This document shows positions 52,044 through 61,657 of a stretch of 64,000 nt of DNA, piece after piece. A program made the translations under genes and the position numbers. Each line of letters starts with the position of its first letter. The stretch's first letter is position 1. Source of the DNA: Bacteroidales bacterium (GTDB lineage: Bacteria > Bacteroidota > Bacteroidia > Bacteroidales > UBA932); contig JAEFAI010000004.1 in the NCBI GenBank assembly GCA_016291185.1, positions 42,355 to 106,354 on the forward strand, read 5' to 3'. Under the pieces are notes generated by a model. That model was given only the letters and a program-made list of their open reading frames with translations, made no database searches and was not told the DNA's origin.

Positions 52044-52979
52044 TTACTGATAAAGCGGGGTGGGATAAACGCCCTCGCGGGCAAGCTGGGCGAATTTCTC
52101 GACCACGCCGGGGCGGTCCTCCTTGTAGGTGACGCCGAACCAGTGGGCCGGGGTGGAGAGGACGTCGCAGCGGGCCTCGCCGCCGCGGATCATGCTATCC
52201 ACGGCGTAGGGGATGTAGAATTCCTTCTTGAGCTCCTGGCTGTTCTGCTCCAGGAAGTCCTCGAAGAGCGCGGCGCTCTTCTCGAAGTAGTCGGGGGTGA
52301 AGCACCACATATTCATCGAGCAGAGGTCGCTGCCGCGCAGCACCACGTGCTCGCCGGTGGCGGAATTGTCGCCGCTCACGACGCCGTCGGCGTCTTTCTG
52401 GATGTTCAGGTGCTCGACCACGTCGGTCAGGCGCTGCTGGGCGTCGTAGTGGCAGATGCCGCGGGACACGCCGCCGGACTCGCTCAGGGTGTGGTCCAGT
52501 TCGAAGCCCACGATGCCGAAGACGCCCTTGCTGCCCTCGTGCGCGCGGCACCAGTCGCCGGCGATGCGGAAGGACTCGCGGCCATAGAAGTCGTCGCCGT
52601 TGATCACGACGAAGGGCTCCTGGATCACGTCCGCGGCCATCAGCATGGCGTGGGCGGTGCCCCAGGGCTTTTGGCGCTCCGGGTTGATCGGCAGGAAGCG
52701 GGCGGGGATCTTGTCCAGCTCCTGGGTCACGAAGACGAACTCCAGGGGGCTGCCGTCGGTGCACTTGACGTGGCTGTATTTGCGTGCGACCGCGTCCTTG
52801 AACTGCTCAAGGAAGTACTCGCGGACGATGTAAACTACCTTGCCGAAACCGGCCTGCACGGCGTCGTAAATGGAATAATCGATGATGGTTTCGCCGTTGG
52901 GGCCGAGGCCGTCCATCTGCTTGAGTCCGCCGTAACGGCTGCCCATTCCGGCGGCGAGGACGAGAAGAGTAGGTTTCAT
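52044..52979 (-). CDS. Sugar-phosphate nucleotidyltransferase
   Basis: 311 aa. N-terminal nucleotide-binding signature LLVLAAGMGSRYGGLKQMDGLGPNGETIIDYSI; metal/sugar-site residues near VINGDDFYG; a C-terminal region with WFGVTYKEDR. Resembles glucose-1-phosphate uridylyl- or thymidylyltransferases in Bacteroidota; the exact sugar and nucleotide are not determinable here. ATG 52979 begins the conserved segment; the extra 42 upstream codons run through the promoter region. Confidence 0.85.
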   Translation of the reverse strand: MKPTLLVLAAGMGSRYGGLKQMDGLGPNGETIIDYSIYDAVQAGFGKVVYIVREYFLEQFKDAVARKYSHVKCTDGSPLEFVFVTQELDKIPARFLPINPERQKPWGTAHAMLMAADVIQEPFVVINGDDFYGRESFRIAGDWCRAHEGSKGVFGIVGFELDHTLSESGGVSRGICHYDAQQRLTDVVEHLNIQKDADGVVSGDNSATGEHVVLRGSDLCSMNMWCFTPDYFEKSAALFEDFLEQNSQELKKEFYIPYAVDSMIRGGEARCDVLSTPAHWFGVTYKEDRPGVVEKFAQLAREGVYPTPLYQ

Positions 52980-53005
52980 ATTGAAATTTGATTTAGATTC
53001 TTTCG

Positions 53006-53013
53006 CAAAAATA
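53006..53013 (-). promoter_or_regulatory. Promoter -7 box of the nucleotidyltransferase-CPBP operon
   Basis: TATTTTTG on the minus strand, 26 nt before ATG 52979; 2 bp from the opposing ftsB box. Confidence 0.6.
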
Positions 53014-53015
53014 GT

Positions 53016-53023
53016 TATTTTTG
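53016..53023 (+). promoter_or_regulatory. Promoter -7 box of ftsB
   Basis: TATTTTTG, 11 nt before ATG 53035. With the opposing box it forms a nearly symmetrical 18-bp block. Confidence 0.6.
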
Positions 53024-53034
53024 TGCAAATAATC

Positions 53035-53361
53035 ATGGCTAAATATACCAACGACATCTGGAACCGGGACAAGGACGGCAACAAGAAGGAGCAGCGTTCT
53101 TTCATCCGCTACGCCATCGTGGCGACGGCGCTCTTTCTCTTGTTCCTTTTTCTGAAGAAGGACAGCATCGTGAGTTGGGTCCAGGCGGGCATCACCCTGC
53201 GCCGCCAGGAGCGGCAGATCGAACAGTTCCGCCAGGAGAATGAGGACCTCGACCGGCAGATCCGGATGATGACGGGCGACCGCGACACGCTCGAGCGCTA
53301 TGCGCGTGAGCAGTTCTACTTCGCCGAGCCCGGCGATGATGTATATCTTATTGAAAGATAA
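53035..53361 (+). CDS. ftsB: FtsB/DivIC-like septum formation protein
   Basis: 108 aa. Membrane segment at about residues 24-40, coiled coil about 53-82 (RRQERQIEQFRQENEDLDRQIRMM), then the family tail ERYAREQFYFAEPGDDVYLIE. FtsB forms the FtsQLB complex that licenses septal peptidoglycan synthesis; an FtsL-like gene lies at 2583-2930. Its 3' end overlaps tilS by 14 bp, convergent. Confidence 0.85.
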   Translation: MAKYTNDIWNRDKDGNKKEQRSFIRYAIVATALFLLFLFLKKDSIVSWVQAGITLRRQERQIEQFRQENEDLDRQIRMMTGDRDTLERYAREQFYFAEPGDDVYLIER

Positions 53362-54247
53362 TTAATTCCTTCTCGATTCGAAGCACTGTTCCCGCCCCCT
53401 CGAAGGTCTTGCCTCCGATGGTGACGGTGCCGCGCGGCTCGTCTTTGTAGCGGCGCAGCAGGGCGGTCAGTTTGCCGAAGGTGGGCGCGCTGAGCGCGGC
53501 CCCTTCAAGCAGGCGCCAGAGTGCGTACTCCCAGTGCTCGAGGGCGAGTACGGCCGGGATGCGGACGGATCCGTCGGGGGTTGTCAGCCCTTCGCGCACG
53601 GAGCGGAACCAACTGTCGGCGATGTCGTCCGTGCGGGCAATGCGCTCCATGTCTTCGCCCAGCGTGCGAAGGAAGGAAGGATTGATCTTCGCGAAAATGG
53701 GGAATACCTCGTTGCGGATGCGGTTGCGTTTGAGCGTATTGTCGGCGTTGGAGCTGTCCTCGCGCCAGGCGCAGCCGTGCGCGAGCATCCAGTCGCGGAT
53801 CTCGGCGCGGGGGGTGTCCAACAGCGGGCGCACGATGCCGTCGTGCTCGCCCATGCCCCGCAGGCCGCGGGTGCCCGTGCCGCGCAGGAGGTTGAGGAGC
53901 ATCGTTTCGGCGTTGTCGTCGGCGTTGTGGGCCACGGCCACGGCGTCGAACCCTTTCTCCCGGCAGAGCCGGGCGAACCAGGCGTAGCGCAGCTCGCGCG
54001 CCGCCATCTCGATGCTGACGCCGTGCGCAGCAGCGTAGGCGGCCGTGTCGAAGCGCTGCACGAAGCAGTCCAGCGCGTGGGCGGCGCACCAGTCGCGAAC
54101 GAAAGCCTCGTCGCCATCGGACTCCGCGCCGCGCAGCGTGAAATTGCAGTGTGCGACGGCAAACCGGGCTCCGGGGAAGAGCTCCGGGGCCCGGTTTGCC
54201 AGGTACATCGAGTCGATGCCCCCGCTGACGGCGAGCAGGATACGCAT
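53348..54247 (-). CDS. tilS: tRNA(Ile)-lysidine synthase, short form
   Basis: Converts C34 of tRNA-Ile2 to lysidine (299 aa). Seen: PP-loop LLAVSGGIDSMYLAN, VAVAHNADDNAETMLLNLLRGTGTRGLRGM, DTPRAEIRDWMLAHG. Most Bacteroidota TilS proteins exceed 400 aa; this one appears to keep the catalytic domain and only a short remainder after residue 240. Starts directly after the DUF3078 gene stop (0-nt gap). Confidence 0.9.
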   Translation of the reverse strand: MRILLAVSGGIDSMYLANRAPELFPGARFAVAHCNFTLRGAESDGDEAFVRDWCAAHALDCFVQRFDTAAYAAAHGVSIEMAARELRYAWFARLCREKGFDAVAVAHNADDNAETMLLNLLRGTGTRGLRGMGEHDGIVRPLLDTPRAEIRDWMLAHGCAWREDSSNADNTLKRNRIRNEVFPIFAKINPSFLRTLGEDMERIARTDDIADSWFRSVREGLTTPDGSVRIPAVLALEHWEYALWRLLEGAALSAPTFGKLTALLRRYKDEPRGTVTIGGKTFEGAGTVLRIEKELIIFQ

Positions 54248-55267
54248 TTACTTCTTGCCGAAGGTGTAGGTGAAGGTAAAGGAGAAGAACTCCTTGAACT
54301 GGACGCGCTGCTTGGGATCCAGCCCGTCCTTGCCGGCGATCAGCACGACCGGGTCGTAGATGAGCCAGGTGTCGAGGGCGAGTTTGATGTAGCGGCCCAC
54401 GAGGAAGGAGAACTTGTTGTCCCAGTTGACGCGGTTCCACACGAACGGATGGTTGAGGTAGTCCGTGAAGAGGACGAGCTGCGTCTCAAAGTTGACCACG
54501 TCGTTGATTGAGGTCTTGACGTTCGCCTTGATCTGTGCACCGAGCTGGAAGAGCGAGCCGTAGTAATTCGTGCCGACGGCCGGGTCCAACTCGGCGTCAC
54601 GGAGCTTCATACCATACTTCTTGCGGAGCTCCGGGATGGAGCAGAAGATGAAACCGCCCGTGACCGGGGAAATGTTGAGGTCGAACCAGGGAGCCGGGTC
54701 CCACGAGATACCCAGACCGAAGGTCAGGTACGCGGGGGCGAAGAAGCCGGACTTGAGCGTGCCGCTCCACATCTTGGAGTCGGCATCCTGCTTGTAGGAG
54801 TCGTAGCTTCCGGTGAACTGCGACTTGAACGTCAGGTCAGCCGTGTATTTCCAGTCGCTTTCCGTGGAGGTCTTGTAGCCGAAACGGCTCTCGAACTGCA
54901 TCAGATCGGCGCTCTTCTGGAGGAGGTTGTCCTTGTCGGCGGACCACAGGAAGCCGTACGTCAGCTGCAGGCGGTTGCTCCAGGTGACGAGGTCGCGGGC
55001 ATAGTTGAGGTTGCCGTCGAAGCCGAGGCGCAGGGTGGCGGTGTTGTAGCCGCCGGAGGCCCAGGCCCAGAGACCGGTGTGGTTGAAGCCGAGATCGAAG
55101 GTGGCGTAGCGCTTCCAGTAGGAGGGCTTCGGCGCCGCCTCTTCCGTCTTGGGCGCCTCTGCGTACGCGGCCGCGGCCTCCGCGGCGGCTTTCAGGACAT
55201 CGTCCTGCGCCCGGACGCCCAGCGTGGCGGCCAGCAGGACGGCGGTCAGGGTCAGGAGTCTTCTCAT
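54248..55267 (-). CDS. Exported DUF3078-domain protein
   Basis: 339 aa with signal peptide MRRLLTLTAVLLAATLGVRAQ. An Ala-rich acidic linker precedes a barrel-like region of DUF3078 type (TFDLGFNHTGLWAWASGGYNTATLRLGFDGNLNYA, TWSNRLQLTYGFLWSADKDNLLQKSADLMQFESRFGYK) ending TFTYTFGKK, suggesting an outer-membrane protein. Function unknown. Middle gene of the proS-DUF3078-tilS operon. Confidence 0.82.
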   Translation of the reverse strand: MRRLLTLTAVLLAATLGVRAQDDVLKAAAEAAAAYAEAPKTEEAAPKPSYWKRYATFDLGFNHTGLWAWASGGYNTATLRLGFDGNLNYARDLVTWSNRLQLTYGFLWSADKDNLLQKSADLMQFESRFGYKTSTESDWKYTADLTFKSQFTGSYDSYKQDADSKMWSGTLKSGFFAPAYLTFGLGISWDPAPWFDLNISPVTGGFIFCSIPELRKKYGMKLRDAELDPAVGTNYYGSLFQLGAQIKANVKTSINDVVNFETQLVLFTDYLNHPFVWNRVNWDNKFSFLVGRYIKLALDTWLIYDPVVLIAGKDGLDPKQRVQFKEFFSFTFTYTFGKK

Positions 55268-55287
55268 GCTGTCCGGGATTTTACGGA

Positions 55288-56766
55288 TTAGTAGGAAATC
55301 GCAAAGACGACGCGGCGCTTGGACGGCTTGCCGGAGAAGATGTCGCGGCCTTCCTCTTCGCAGACGAAGCTGTCGATCGGGATGCAGCGGATCGTCGCCT
55401 TGGTGGCGTCCTTGATGGCCTGCTCGGTCTCGACCGTACCGTCCCAGTGGCAGAGCAGGAACTTGCCGGTCTGGATCTTGGTCTTGAACTCCTCCCAGTC
55501 GTCGCACTTCTCGACATTGGCCTCGCGGAAGGCGAGGGCTTTGTTGTAGATGTTCTGCTGGATGTCGTCGAGCAGCTTGGAAATATGCGCTTCGATGCCC
55601 TCGAGGGCCATCGTTTCCTTGGTGAGCGTGTCGCGGCGGGCCACCTCTACGGTGCCGGCGGCGAGGTCGCGGGCGCCCATCGCGAGCCGCACGGGCACGC
55701 CCTTGAGCTCCCACTCGGCGAACTTGAAGCCCGGACGGACCGTGTCGCGGTCGTCGATCTTCACGCTGTGGCCGAGGGCTTCGAGGCCGCGCTTCAGTTC
55801 GGCCATCTTATCGAGGACGGCGTTGCGCTCCTCGTCGGTCTTGTAGATCGGCACCATCACGATCTGGATCGGGGCAAGCTTCGGCGGCAGGACGAGGCCG
55901 TTATCGTCGCCGTGGGCCATGATCAGGGCGCCCATCAGGCGGGTGCTGACGCCCCAGGACGTCGCCCAGACGTACTCCTGCTGGCCTTCCTTGTTGGTGA
56001 ACTGCACGTCGAAGGACTTGGCGAAGTTCTGCCCGAGGAAGTGGGACGTACCGGCCTGCAGGGCCTTGCCGTCCTGCATCATCGCCTCGATGGTGAGGGT
56101 GTCGAGGGCGCCGGCGAAGCGCTCGTTGGGGCTCTTGTGGCCCACGATGACCGGCAGGGCCATCACGTTGCGGGCGAAGTCGGCATAGACGTGCACCATC
56201 TCATACGCCTTCGCCTCGGCCTCCGCGGCGGTGGCGTGGGCCGTGTGGCCTTCCTGCCAGAGGAACTCCGCAGTGCGGAGGAACAGGCGCGTGCGCATCT
56301 CCCAGCGGACGACGTTGCACCACTGGTTGCACAGAATGGGAAGGTCGCGCCAGGAGGTGATCCAGTTCTTGTAGGTGCTCCAGATGATGGTCTCGGAGGT
56401 CGGACGGACGATCAGCTCCTCTTCGAGCTTCGCATCCGGGTCCACGACCACGCCGGCCCCGTTGGGGTCGTTCATCAGGCGGTGGTGCGTGACCACGGCG
56501 CACTCCTTGGCGAAGCCCGCCACGTGCTCAGCCTCGCGGCTGAAGAAGGACTTCGGGATGAAGAGCGGGAAATAGGCGTTCTGCACGCCGGTACGCTTGA
56601 ACATGCCGTCCAGGGTGGCCTGCATCTTCTCCCAGATAGCGTAGCCGTAGGGTTTGATGACCATGCAGCCGCGCACGGCGGACTGCTCGGCGAGATCGGC
56701 CTTCAGGGCCAGATCGTTGTACCACTGCGAGTAATTTTCGGATCGTTTGGTAACCTCTTTTGCCAT
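55288..56766 (-). CDS. proS: Prolyl-tRNA synthetase (archaeal/eukaryal-like type)
   Basis: 492 aa class II synthetase. Seen: [37 protein letters not shown], motif 2 region [47 protein letters not shown] (motif 3 and anticodon domain), and the C-terminal domain of the short ProS type without the INS editing insertion. Start 56766 fits the family; a 24-residue longer frame would begin within or just after the promoter at 56850-56857. Confidence 0.95.
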   Translation of the reverse strand: MAKEVTKRSENYSQWYNDLALKADLAEQSAVRGCMVIKPYGYAIWEKMQATLDGMFKRTGVQNAYFPLFIPKSFFSREAEHVAGFAKECAVVTHHRLMNDPNGAGVVVDPDAKLEEELIVRPTSETIIWSTYKNWITSWRDLPILCNQWCNVVRWEMRTRLFLRTAEFLWQEGHTAHATAAEAEAKAYEMVHVYADFARNVMALPVIVGHKSPNERFAGALDTLTIEAMMQDGKALQAGTSHFLGQNFAKSFDVQFTNKEGQQEYVWATSWGVSTRLMGALIMAHGDDNGLVLPPKLAPIQIVMVPIYKTDEERNAVLDKMAELKRGLEALGHSVKIDDRDTVRPGFKFAEWELKGVPVRLAMGARDLAAGTVEVARRDTLTKETMALEGIEAHISKLLDDIQQNIYNKALAFREANVEKCDDWEEFKTKIQTGKFLLCHWDGTVETEQAIKDATKATIRCIPIDSFVCEEEGRDIFSGKPSKRRVVFAISY

Positions 56767-56849
56767 AATGCTTATAGAAATTCTGCGTTTTTTTTCGAAA
56801 TTTGCATCTACTATACTAAAGAAGCCTTGCGGCATCATAATTGCAACCG

Positions 56850-56857
56850 CAAAGATA
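56850..56857 (-). promoter_or_regulatory. Promoter -7 box of the proS operon
   Basis: TATCTTTG on the minus strand, leaving an approximately 80-nt leader before ATG 56766. Confidence 0.6.
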
Positions 56858-56886
56858 ATAACTTTTATTAGATAGGAGACGAAAAT

Positions 56887-57939
56887 ATGAAACGGAGCAC
56901 GACACTTTTACTGCCTGTCCTTCTGTTGGTCATGGCATCCTGTGGCACCCCTGCTCAGTATTCACAGCAGCGGTTCCAGGACGGTATCTATACGAAAGTC
57001 GGAGAGGAGCCTGCGGTCGTCCGCCTGTATAGCGAAAAAGATTTCGAAGACATGGCGGCCGCCAGGATCGCCCGCAAGCAAGGCCGCGATACCCTGGTCG
57101 TCATCATTGACGATCCGTGGGATTACGCCTGGTACAGCCGATATAATCATTACCATTATTACCCCTGGCTGTGGGGTGGCCTCGGTTTCGGTTCCTACTA
57201 CTGGAACCGCTACTACGGCAGCTGGTACGATCCGTTCTGGGACAACTGGTACGGCTATCACGGCGGATGGTATGATCCCTGGTATTACAGCTATTACGAC
57301 CCTTGGTACTACGATCCGTGGTACGGCGGCTACGGTTGGTACGATCACCGCTATGGCTGGTACGACCACCCGTCCTACCCTGGCGGTTACTGGGGTGGCG
57401 GCGGCTCATACCGGGGCCGGAACGTAGTCTATACGCCGCGATCCACCACGACGGTGGGCGGCAGCCGCGAGCGGCGTCCGGGCAGCGGCCCGAACTATCG
57501 CTACGGCACGCCCGGCTCGTCCGGCAGCACCATCCTGCGCAGCGGTACCAATGTCCGGCCGTCGAACGGCGCCCGCGCCACTGCGAGTACCAGCAGCCGC
57601 ACTTCCTCTTCCAGCGCATCTTCGACGATCCGTACCCGCGAGCAGGGCTACAACCCTTCCCGTACGTATCAGAATAAGAATAACAGCAACCCCACGCGCA
57701 GCTACTCTTCGGGCTCGAACAGCAGCCGCTCCTATGAGAGCAACTCTTCCCGGAGCAGTACCTACAGCAACAACTCCTCGAGCAGCACCTCCCGCAGCAG
57801 CTCTTACGGCAACAGTTCTTCGGGCAGCACGTCCCGCAGCTCCGGTTCTTACGGCGGCGGTGGCGGCGGCTCGCACAGCAGCGGCAACGCCTCGCATAGC
57901 GGCGGTGGCGGCGGTGGCCGCAGCGGCGGACGGCGATAA
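56887..57939 (+). CDS. Trp/Tyr/Gly-rich lipoprotein with Ser-rich tail
   Basis: 350 aa. Lipoprotein signal [19 protein letters not shown]19; a short globular part ([33 protein letters not shown]) to about residue 75. Residues 78-170 are a repetitive tract made almost only of W, Y, D, P, G and H (units like WYDPWYY, GWYDH). Residues 175-350 are Ser/Thr/Asn/Arg-rich, ending in Gly/Ser/His runs. Similar low-complexity proteins occur in Bacteroidota without known function. A purine-rich GGAG lies 9 nt before the ATG. Confidence 0.75.
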   Translation: MKRSTTLLLPVLLLVMASCGTPAQYSQQRFQDGIYTKVGEEPAVVRLYSEKDFEDMAAARIARKQGRDTLVVIIDDPWDYAWYSRYNHYHYYPWLWGGLGFGSYYWNRYYGSWYDPFWDNWYGYHGGWYDPWYYSYYDPWYYDPWYGGYGWYDHRYGWYDHPSYPGGYWGGGGSYRGRNVVYTPRSTTTVGGSRERRPGSGPNYRYGTPGSSGSTILRSGTNVRPSNGARATASTSSRTSSSSASSTIRTREQGYNPSRTYQNKNNSNPTRSYSSGSNSSRSYESNSSRSSTYSNNSSSSTSRSSSYGNSSSGSTSRSSGSYGGGGGGSHSSGNASHSGGGGGGRSGGRR

Positions 57940-57940
57940 G

Positions 57941-57989
57941 GATCGCCGGTCGGAGCCGGCGAATGACGTAAACTAAACCTAAACGTCAT
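57941..57989. repeat. Dispersed palindromic (REP-like) element, copy 2, with a second inverted repeat
   Basis: ATCGCCGG-TCGGAG-CCGGCGAAT (57942-57964), two bases after the lipoprotein stop, is the inverted copy of the element at 31247-31274. Next to it ATGACGT (57963-57969) and ACGTCAT (57983-57989) form another stem with a 13-nt loop. Fills most of the gap before the fadL-like gene. Confidence 0.7.
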
Positions 57990-58016
57990 GGAATCCCGTT
58001 GAACCAGTTAAAACGA

Positions 58017-59726
58017 ATGAAAATGAAAAAGATACTCCTTTCCGCGGCGCTCCTCGCCGTAACCCTTACGGCCGGGGCGCAGACCCTGTATGATGCCATT
58101 ACTTTCAGTCAAAACCAGTATTACGGCACGGCCCGCAGTATGGCGCTGGGTAACGCTGTGACCGCCCTGGGCGGCGATCTCGGTTCCATCGGTATCAATC
58201 CGGCCGGTTCGGCCGTGGTGCCTTACGGCCAGTTCGTCGTCACGCCGGGCGTGACCATCTCGGCCGTCAACTCCGCTTATTCGCCGGAAGGCGAGAATGC
58301 TTACGGTCTGTCCACCCGCCTCTCGCACGGACGGATGAACCTGCCGAATATCGGCGGTACGATCAATTTCCAGACCGGCAACCGCTATGGCCTCAAGACC
58401 ATCTCGTTCGGCTTCGTGTCGAACCAGACCAACAACTATCACTTCCTCTCGGAAGCTTTCGGCTCCAACAGCCGGACTTCCATGATCGCTGAGTTCGCCA
58501 ACAGCGCCTGTGGCTACAACGAGAGCCTGCTCAAGGAGTACGGTTCCTTCAACAACAGCGATCTTCCCTGGGACATCCTGGCTGCCTATCAGGGCGGCAT
58601 GTACGGCTCCTACGGCTGGGACGGCCTGTACGCCGGCGTGACGGAGACGATCTCTCCCGACGGCGACTACCACTACGTGTCCGGTCCGTTGGCGCAGACC
58701 TCCTATCAGACCAAGTACGGCAGCAAGAACGACATCATCCTGAACCTGGGTCTGAACTATTCTGACCGGTTCTATGTCGGCTTCAATATCGGCATCCCGT
58801 CGGCCCGCTACCGCTACTACGAGAACTTCTATGAGGCTGCGGTCAACCCTGACGATTTTGTGATTTCCTACGACGACGGCTACGAGACCTACTTCCGTAA
58901 CGGGTCCTATGGCTATCAGTACCTGGCCGAGATGGCCGGCGTCTATGCCAAGGTCGGCGTGATCCTGCGCCCGGTCGACGGCCTGCGCCTTGGCGCCTCC
59001 TTCCAGACCCCGACCGCGTACACGGTCTCCGAGAGCTGGTCGTACTCCGCCGCCACGAACTACCTCGATTCTTATTACAATGACAGCGTCTCCTCGCCGC
59101 AGGGCGGGTATTCCTACCTCCTTCGTTCGCCGTACCGCGCTTCCTTTGGCGCCGCCTTCACCTTTGGAAAGAAGGGCCTGATCAGCGTGGACTACGAGCT
59201 GGCCGACTACAGCGTGATGCGTTTCCGCGGAGTTCGCGAAGGCCGTTGGAACAATGATGCCTTCCTCGTGCAGAACTGGGTGAACCGCTACTTCACCGGC
59301 GTGGAGCACAATGTGCGCCTGGGCGCTGAAGTGCGCGTGACGCCGGAATGGACGTTGCGGGCCGGTTATTCCATGCTGACCTCACCGGAGCGCTGGTGGA
59401 CCTCGACCGACGGCCAGAAGGTGACGGTCGATGACTTCTATGCAGATTCCTATTCCTATATGAATCACGTGAAGAGCCTCGTGGCGCCGCACTACTATGC
59501 GGACCGCACGCGGACCTTCTCCGCCGGTGTCGGCTACTCCTCGCCCGGTTCCTTCTTCGTGGATGCCGTCGTGCGGATGACGCGCTATCCGGTCTCGACC
59601 TTCGCGCCGTACTACGACTACGAAAGCTATGACAGCTACGGCCACCTGTCCCTCGTGGAGGCGCCGCGCATCCTGAACCACCGCGACCTCTGGAATGTCG
59701 CCGTTACCTTCGGCTGGAGATTTTAA
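58017..59726 (+). CDS. OmpP1/FadL-family outer-membrane transporter
   Basis: 569 aa. Signal peptide [22 protein letters not shown], then the family N-terminus [29 protein letters not shown] and a 14-strand-type barrel ending VTFGWRF. FadL proteins carry hydrophobic compounds such as long-chain fatty acids across the outer membrane; the ligand here is unknown. It lies 2 nt upstream of lpxD, so it is probably co-transcribed with lipid A genes. Start at ATG 58017 or 58023. Confidence 0.88.
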   Translation: MKMKKILLSAALLAVTLTAGAQTLYDAITFSQNQYYGTARSMALGNAVTALGGDLGSIGINPAGSAVVPYGQFVVTPGVTISAVNSAYSPEGENAYGLSTRLSHGRMNLPNIGGTINFQTGNRYGLKTISFGFVSNQTNNYHFLSEAFGSNSRTSMIAEFANSACGYNESLLKEYGSFNNSDLPWDILAAYQGGMYGSYGWDGLYAGVTETISPDGDYHYVSGPLAQTSYQTKYGSKNDIILNLGLNYSDRFYVGFNIGIPSARYRYYENFYEAAVNPDDFVISYDDGYETYFRNGSYGYQYLAEMAGVYAKVGVILRPVDGLRLGASFQTPTAYTVSESWSYSAATNYLDSYYNDSVSSPQGGYSYLLRSPYRASFGAAFTFGKKGLISVDYELADYSVMRFRGVREGRWNNDAFLVQNWVNRYFTGVEHNVRLGAEVRVTPEWTLRAGYSMLTSPERWWTSTDGQKVTVDDFYADSYSYMNHVKSLVAPHYYADRTRTFSAGVGYSSPGSFFVDAVVRMTRYPVSTFAPYYDYESYDSYGHLSLVEAPRILNHRDLWNVAVTFGWRF

Positions 59727-59728
59727 AT

Positions 59729-60724
59729 ATGGAGCTAACAGCTAAACAACTGGCGGAAGTCCTCCACGGGACTGTGGAGGGGGATCCGGAAGCCAAAGTC
59801 ACTTCCTTCGCGAAAATCGAACACGGCAAGCCTGGCCAACTCTGCTTCTACGCCAATCCGAAATACGAACAATACGTCTATACCAGCAGGGCCTCGGTCC
59901 TGCTGGTTAATGCTGATTTCACCCCCAAAGAGCCGGTGAGTCCGACGCTGGTGCGTGTGGAGAACGCCTACAGCGCCCTGGCGGATCTGCTCAAGTACAT
60001 GTCTGAGCAGAAGAAAAAGTACCGCCGCCGTCGCTCGCTGCGCTCCCGCATCGCCTGCAGCGCCAAGCTGGGCAAGCGGGTGAACGTGGGCGATTTCGTG
60101 ACCATCGGCAGGGATTGCCAGATCGGCGACTGTACGGTCATCCACGACAACGTGACGATCGGCGCCGGGACGAAGATCGGCTCCTACTGCATTATCTACC
60201 CGGGCGTGCACATTTTCCCGGGGATGGTGATCGGCGACCGCGTGATCCTGCACGCGGGCTGCATCATCGGTGACGACGGCTTCGGCAATGCGCCGCAGCC
60301 GGACGGCAGCTGGCGCAAGATCGAGCACGTGGGCAACGTGGTCATCGGCAACGACGTGGAGGTTGGTTCCAACACGACCATCGACCGCGCGCCGATGGAG
60401 TCCACGATCATCGCGGACGGCGTGCGCATCGACAACCTCTGTCAGATTGCGCACAACGTCGTGGTGGGCAAGAATACGGTGATGGCTGCGCAGACGGGCA
60501 TCGCCGGTTCCGCGCAGATCGGCGAGGGCTGTATCCTCGCGGGCCAGGTGGGCATCGTGGGCCACATCAAGGTTGCGGACCATACGACCATCGGCGCCAA
60601 GAGCGGCCTGATCGGCAATGTGCGCAAGCCGGGGGAGACCTACTGGGGCATCCCGGCCATCCTGCACCGGACCTATCTCAAGGCATACGCCAAGTTCAAG
60701 CGCGCGGGCGAAGAAGAGGATTAA
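59729..60724 (+). CDS. lpxD: UDP-3-O-(3-hydroxyacyl)glucosamine N-acyltransferase
   Basis: Third step of lipid A synthesis (331 aa). N-terminal uridine-binding domain ([26 protein letters not shown]), then hexapeptide repeats of a left-handed beta-helix ([31 protein letters not shown]), catalytic His in [12 protein letters not shown], and a C-terminal helix. Cytoplasmic trimer. Start is 2 nt after the fadL-like stop. Confidence 0.95.
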   Translation: MELTAKQLAEVLHGTVEGDPEAKVTSFAKIEHGKPGQLCFYANPKYEQYVYTSRASVLLVNADFTPKEPVSPTLVRVENAYSALADLLKYMSEQKKKYRRRRSLRSRIACSAKLGKRVNVGDFVTIGRDCQIGDCTVIHDNVTIGAGTKIGSYCIIYPGVHIFPGMVIGDRVILHAGCIIGDDGFGNAPQPDGSWRKIEHVGNVVIGNDVEVGSNTTIDRAPMESTIIADGVRIDNLCQIAHNVVVGKNTVMAAQTGIAGSAQIGEGCILAGQVGIVGHIKVADHTTIGAKSGLIGNVRKPGETYWGIPAILHRTYLKAYAKFKRAGEEED

Positions 60725-60738
60725 TCCATTTTTATTCG

Positions 60739-60746
60739 TATCTTTG
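60739..60746 (+). promoter_or_regulatory. Promoter -7 box within the lipid A cluster, before lpxC
   Basis: TATCTTTG, 8 nt before the lpxC ATG, in the 30-bp gap after lpxD. Would allow lpxC-lpxA-WbqC expression apart from lpxD. Confidence 0.6.
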
Positions 60747-60754
60747 CCGCCCGA

Positions 60755-61654
60755 ATGAAGCAACAGACCTTAACTACCGCTTATTCTTTCGAAGGACGCG
60801 GCCTCCATACGGGCAAATACGCCCACCTAACCCTGAAGCCGGCCCCCGTGGGCTACGGCATCCGTTTCGTCCGTACGGACGTCGGGGTCGAGGTCCCGGC
60901 CATCGCCTCCCGAATCAGCCGTACCGACCGCAGCACCACGATCTCCGAAGGGGAGGTCTCCGTGGTGACCATCGAGCATCTGATGTCCGCCCTGACGGGC
61001 CTGGGCGTCGATAATGCCCGGATCGAGATCGACAACGAGGAGGTGCCTATCCTGGACGGCAGCGCCGAGCGCTACGTGCGGGCCATCGCCCCCGACGGGC
61101 TGCAGGTGCAGGACGCGGAGCGGGTCTGGCTCGAGTTCGACGAAGCCTTCGAGGTCCGCGACGAGCAGACCGGATCGTGGGTGCGCGTCGAGCCTGCGGA
61201 CACGATGTCCTTCGAGGCCACGTCGGATTTCAAATCCCGCGTGCTGGGCGTACAGGAAGCCCGGTGGGAGGAAAGCGCCGACTATGTGGGCCAGATCGCG
61301 CCCTGCCGCACCTTTGTTTTCTTCCACGAACTGGAATTCCTGGCCGCCAAGGGCCTGGTTAAGGGTGGCGATGTGGACAACTCCATCGTGATCGTGGAGC
61401 ATCCCGTCAGCGAGGAGCAGATCGAGGCCATGTGCCGCCTTTTCGGCCAGCCGCATCTGGCCGTGACCCCGCAGGGATATCTCAGCAATTTGAAACTTCA
61501 TTTCCCGAACGAGTGCGGGCGCCACAAGCTGCTCGACCTGATCGGGGACATGCGCCTGTTGGGCGGCTTCCCGAAAGCCAAGATTACCGCCTTCAAGCCC
61601 GGCCACACCATCAACAGCGTGGCGAGCCGGACGGGGCTCAAGCATATCAAGTAG
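60755..61654 (+). CDS. lpxC: UDP-3-O-acyl-N-acetylglucosamine deacetylase, not fused to FabZ
   Basis: Committed zinc-dependent step of lipid A synthesis (299 aa). Zinc ligands H75 (TIE74H75LMSAL), H257 and D261 (GRHKLLDLIGD), general base E74 and H284 (KPGHTIN) are all present. In most Bacteroidota LpxC continues into a FabZ dehydratase domain (about 460 aa in total); here the protein ends at GLKHIK and lpxA follows 3 nt later, so a separate fabZ must lie elsewhere. Confidence 0.95.
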   Translation: MKQQTLTTAYSFEGRGLHTGKYAHLTLKPAPVGYGIRFVRTDVGVEVPAIASRISRTDRSTTISEGEVSVVTIEHLMSALTGLGVDNARIEIDNEEVPILDGSAERYVRAIAPDGLQVQDAERVWLEFDEAFEVRDEQTGSWVRVEPADTMSFEATSDFKSRVLGVQEARWEESADYVGQIAPCRTFVFFHELEFLAAKGLVKGGDVDNSIVIVEHPVSEEQIEAMCRLFGQPHLAVTPQGYLSNLKLHFPNECGRHKLLDLIGDMRLLGGFPKAKITAFKPGHTINSVASRTGLKHIK

Positions 61655-61657
61655 CTT

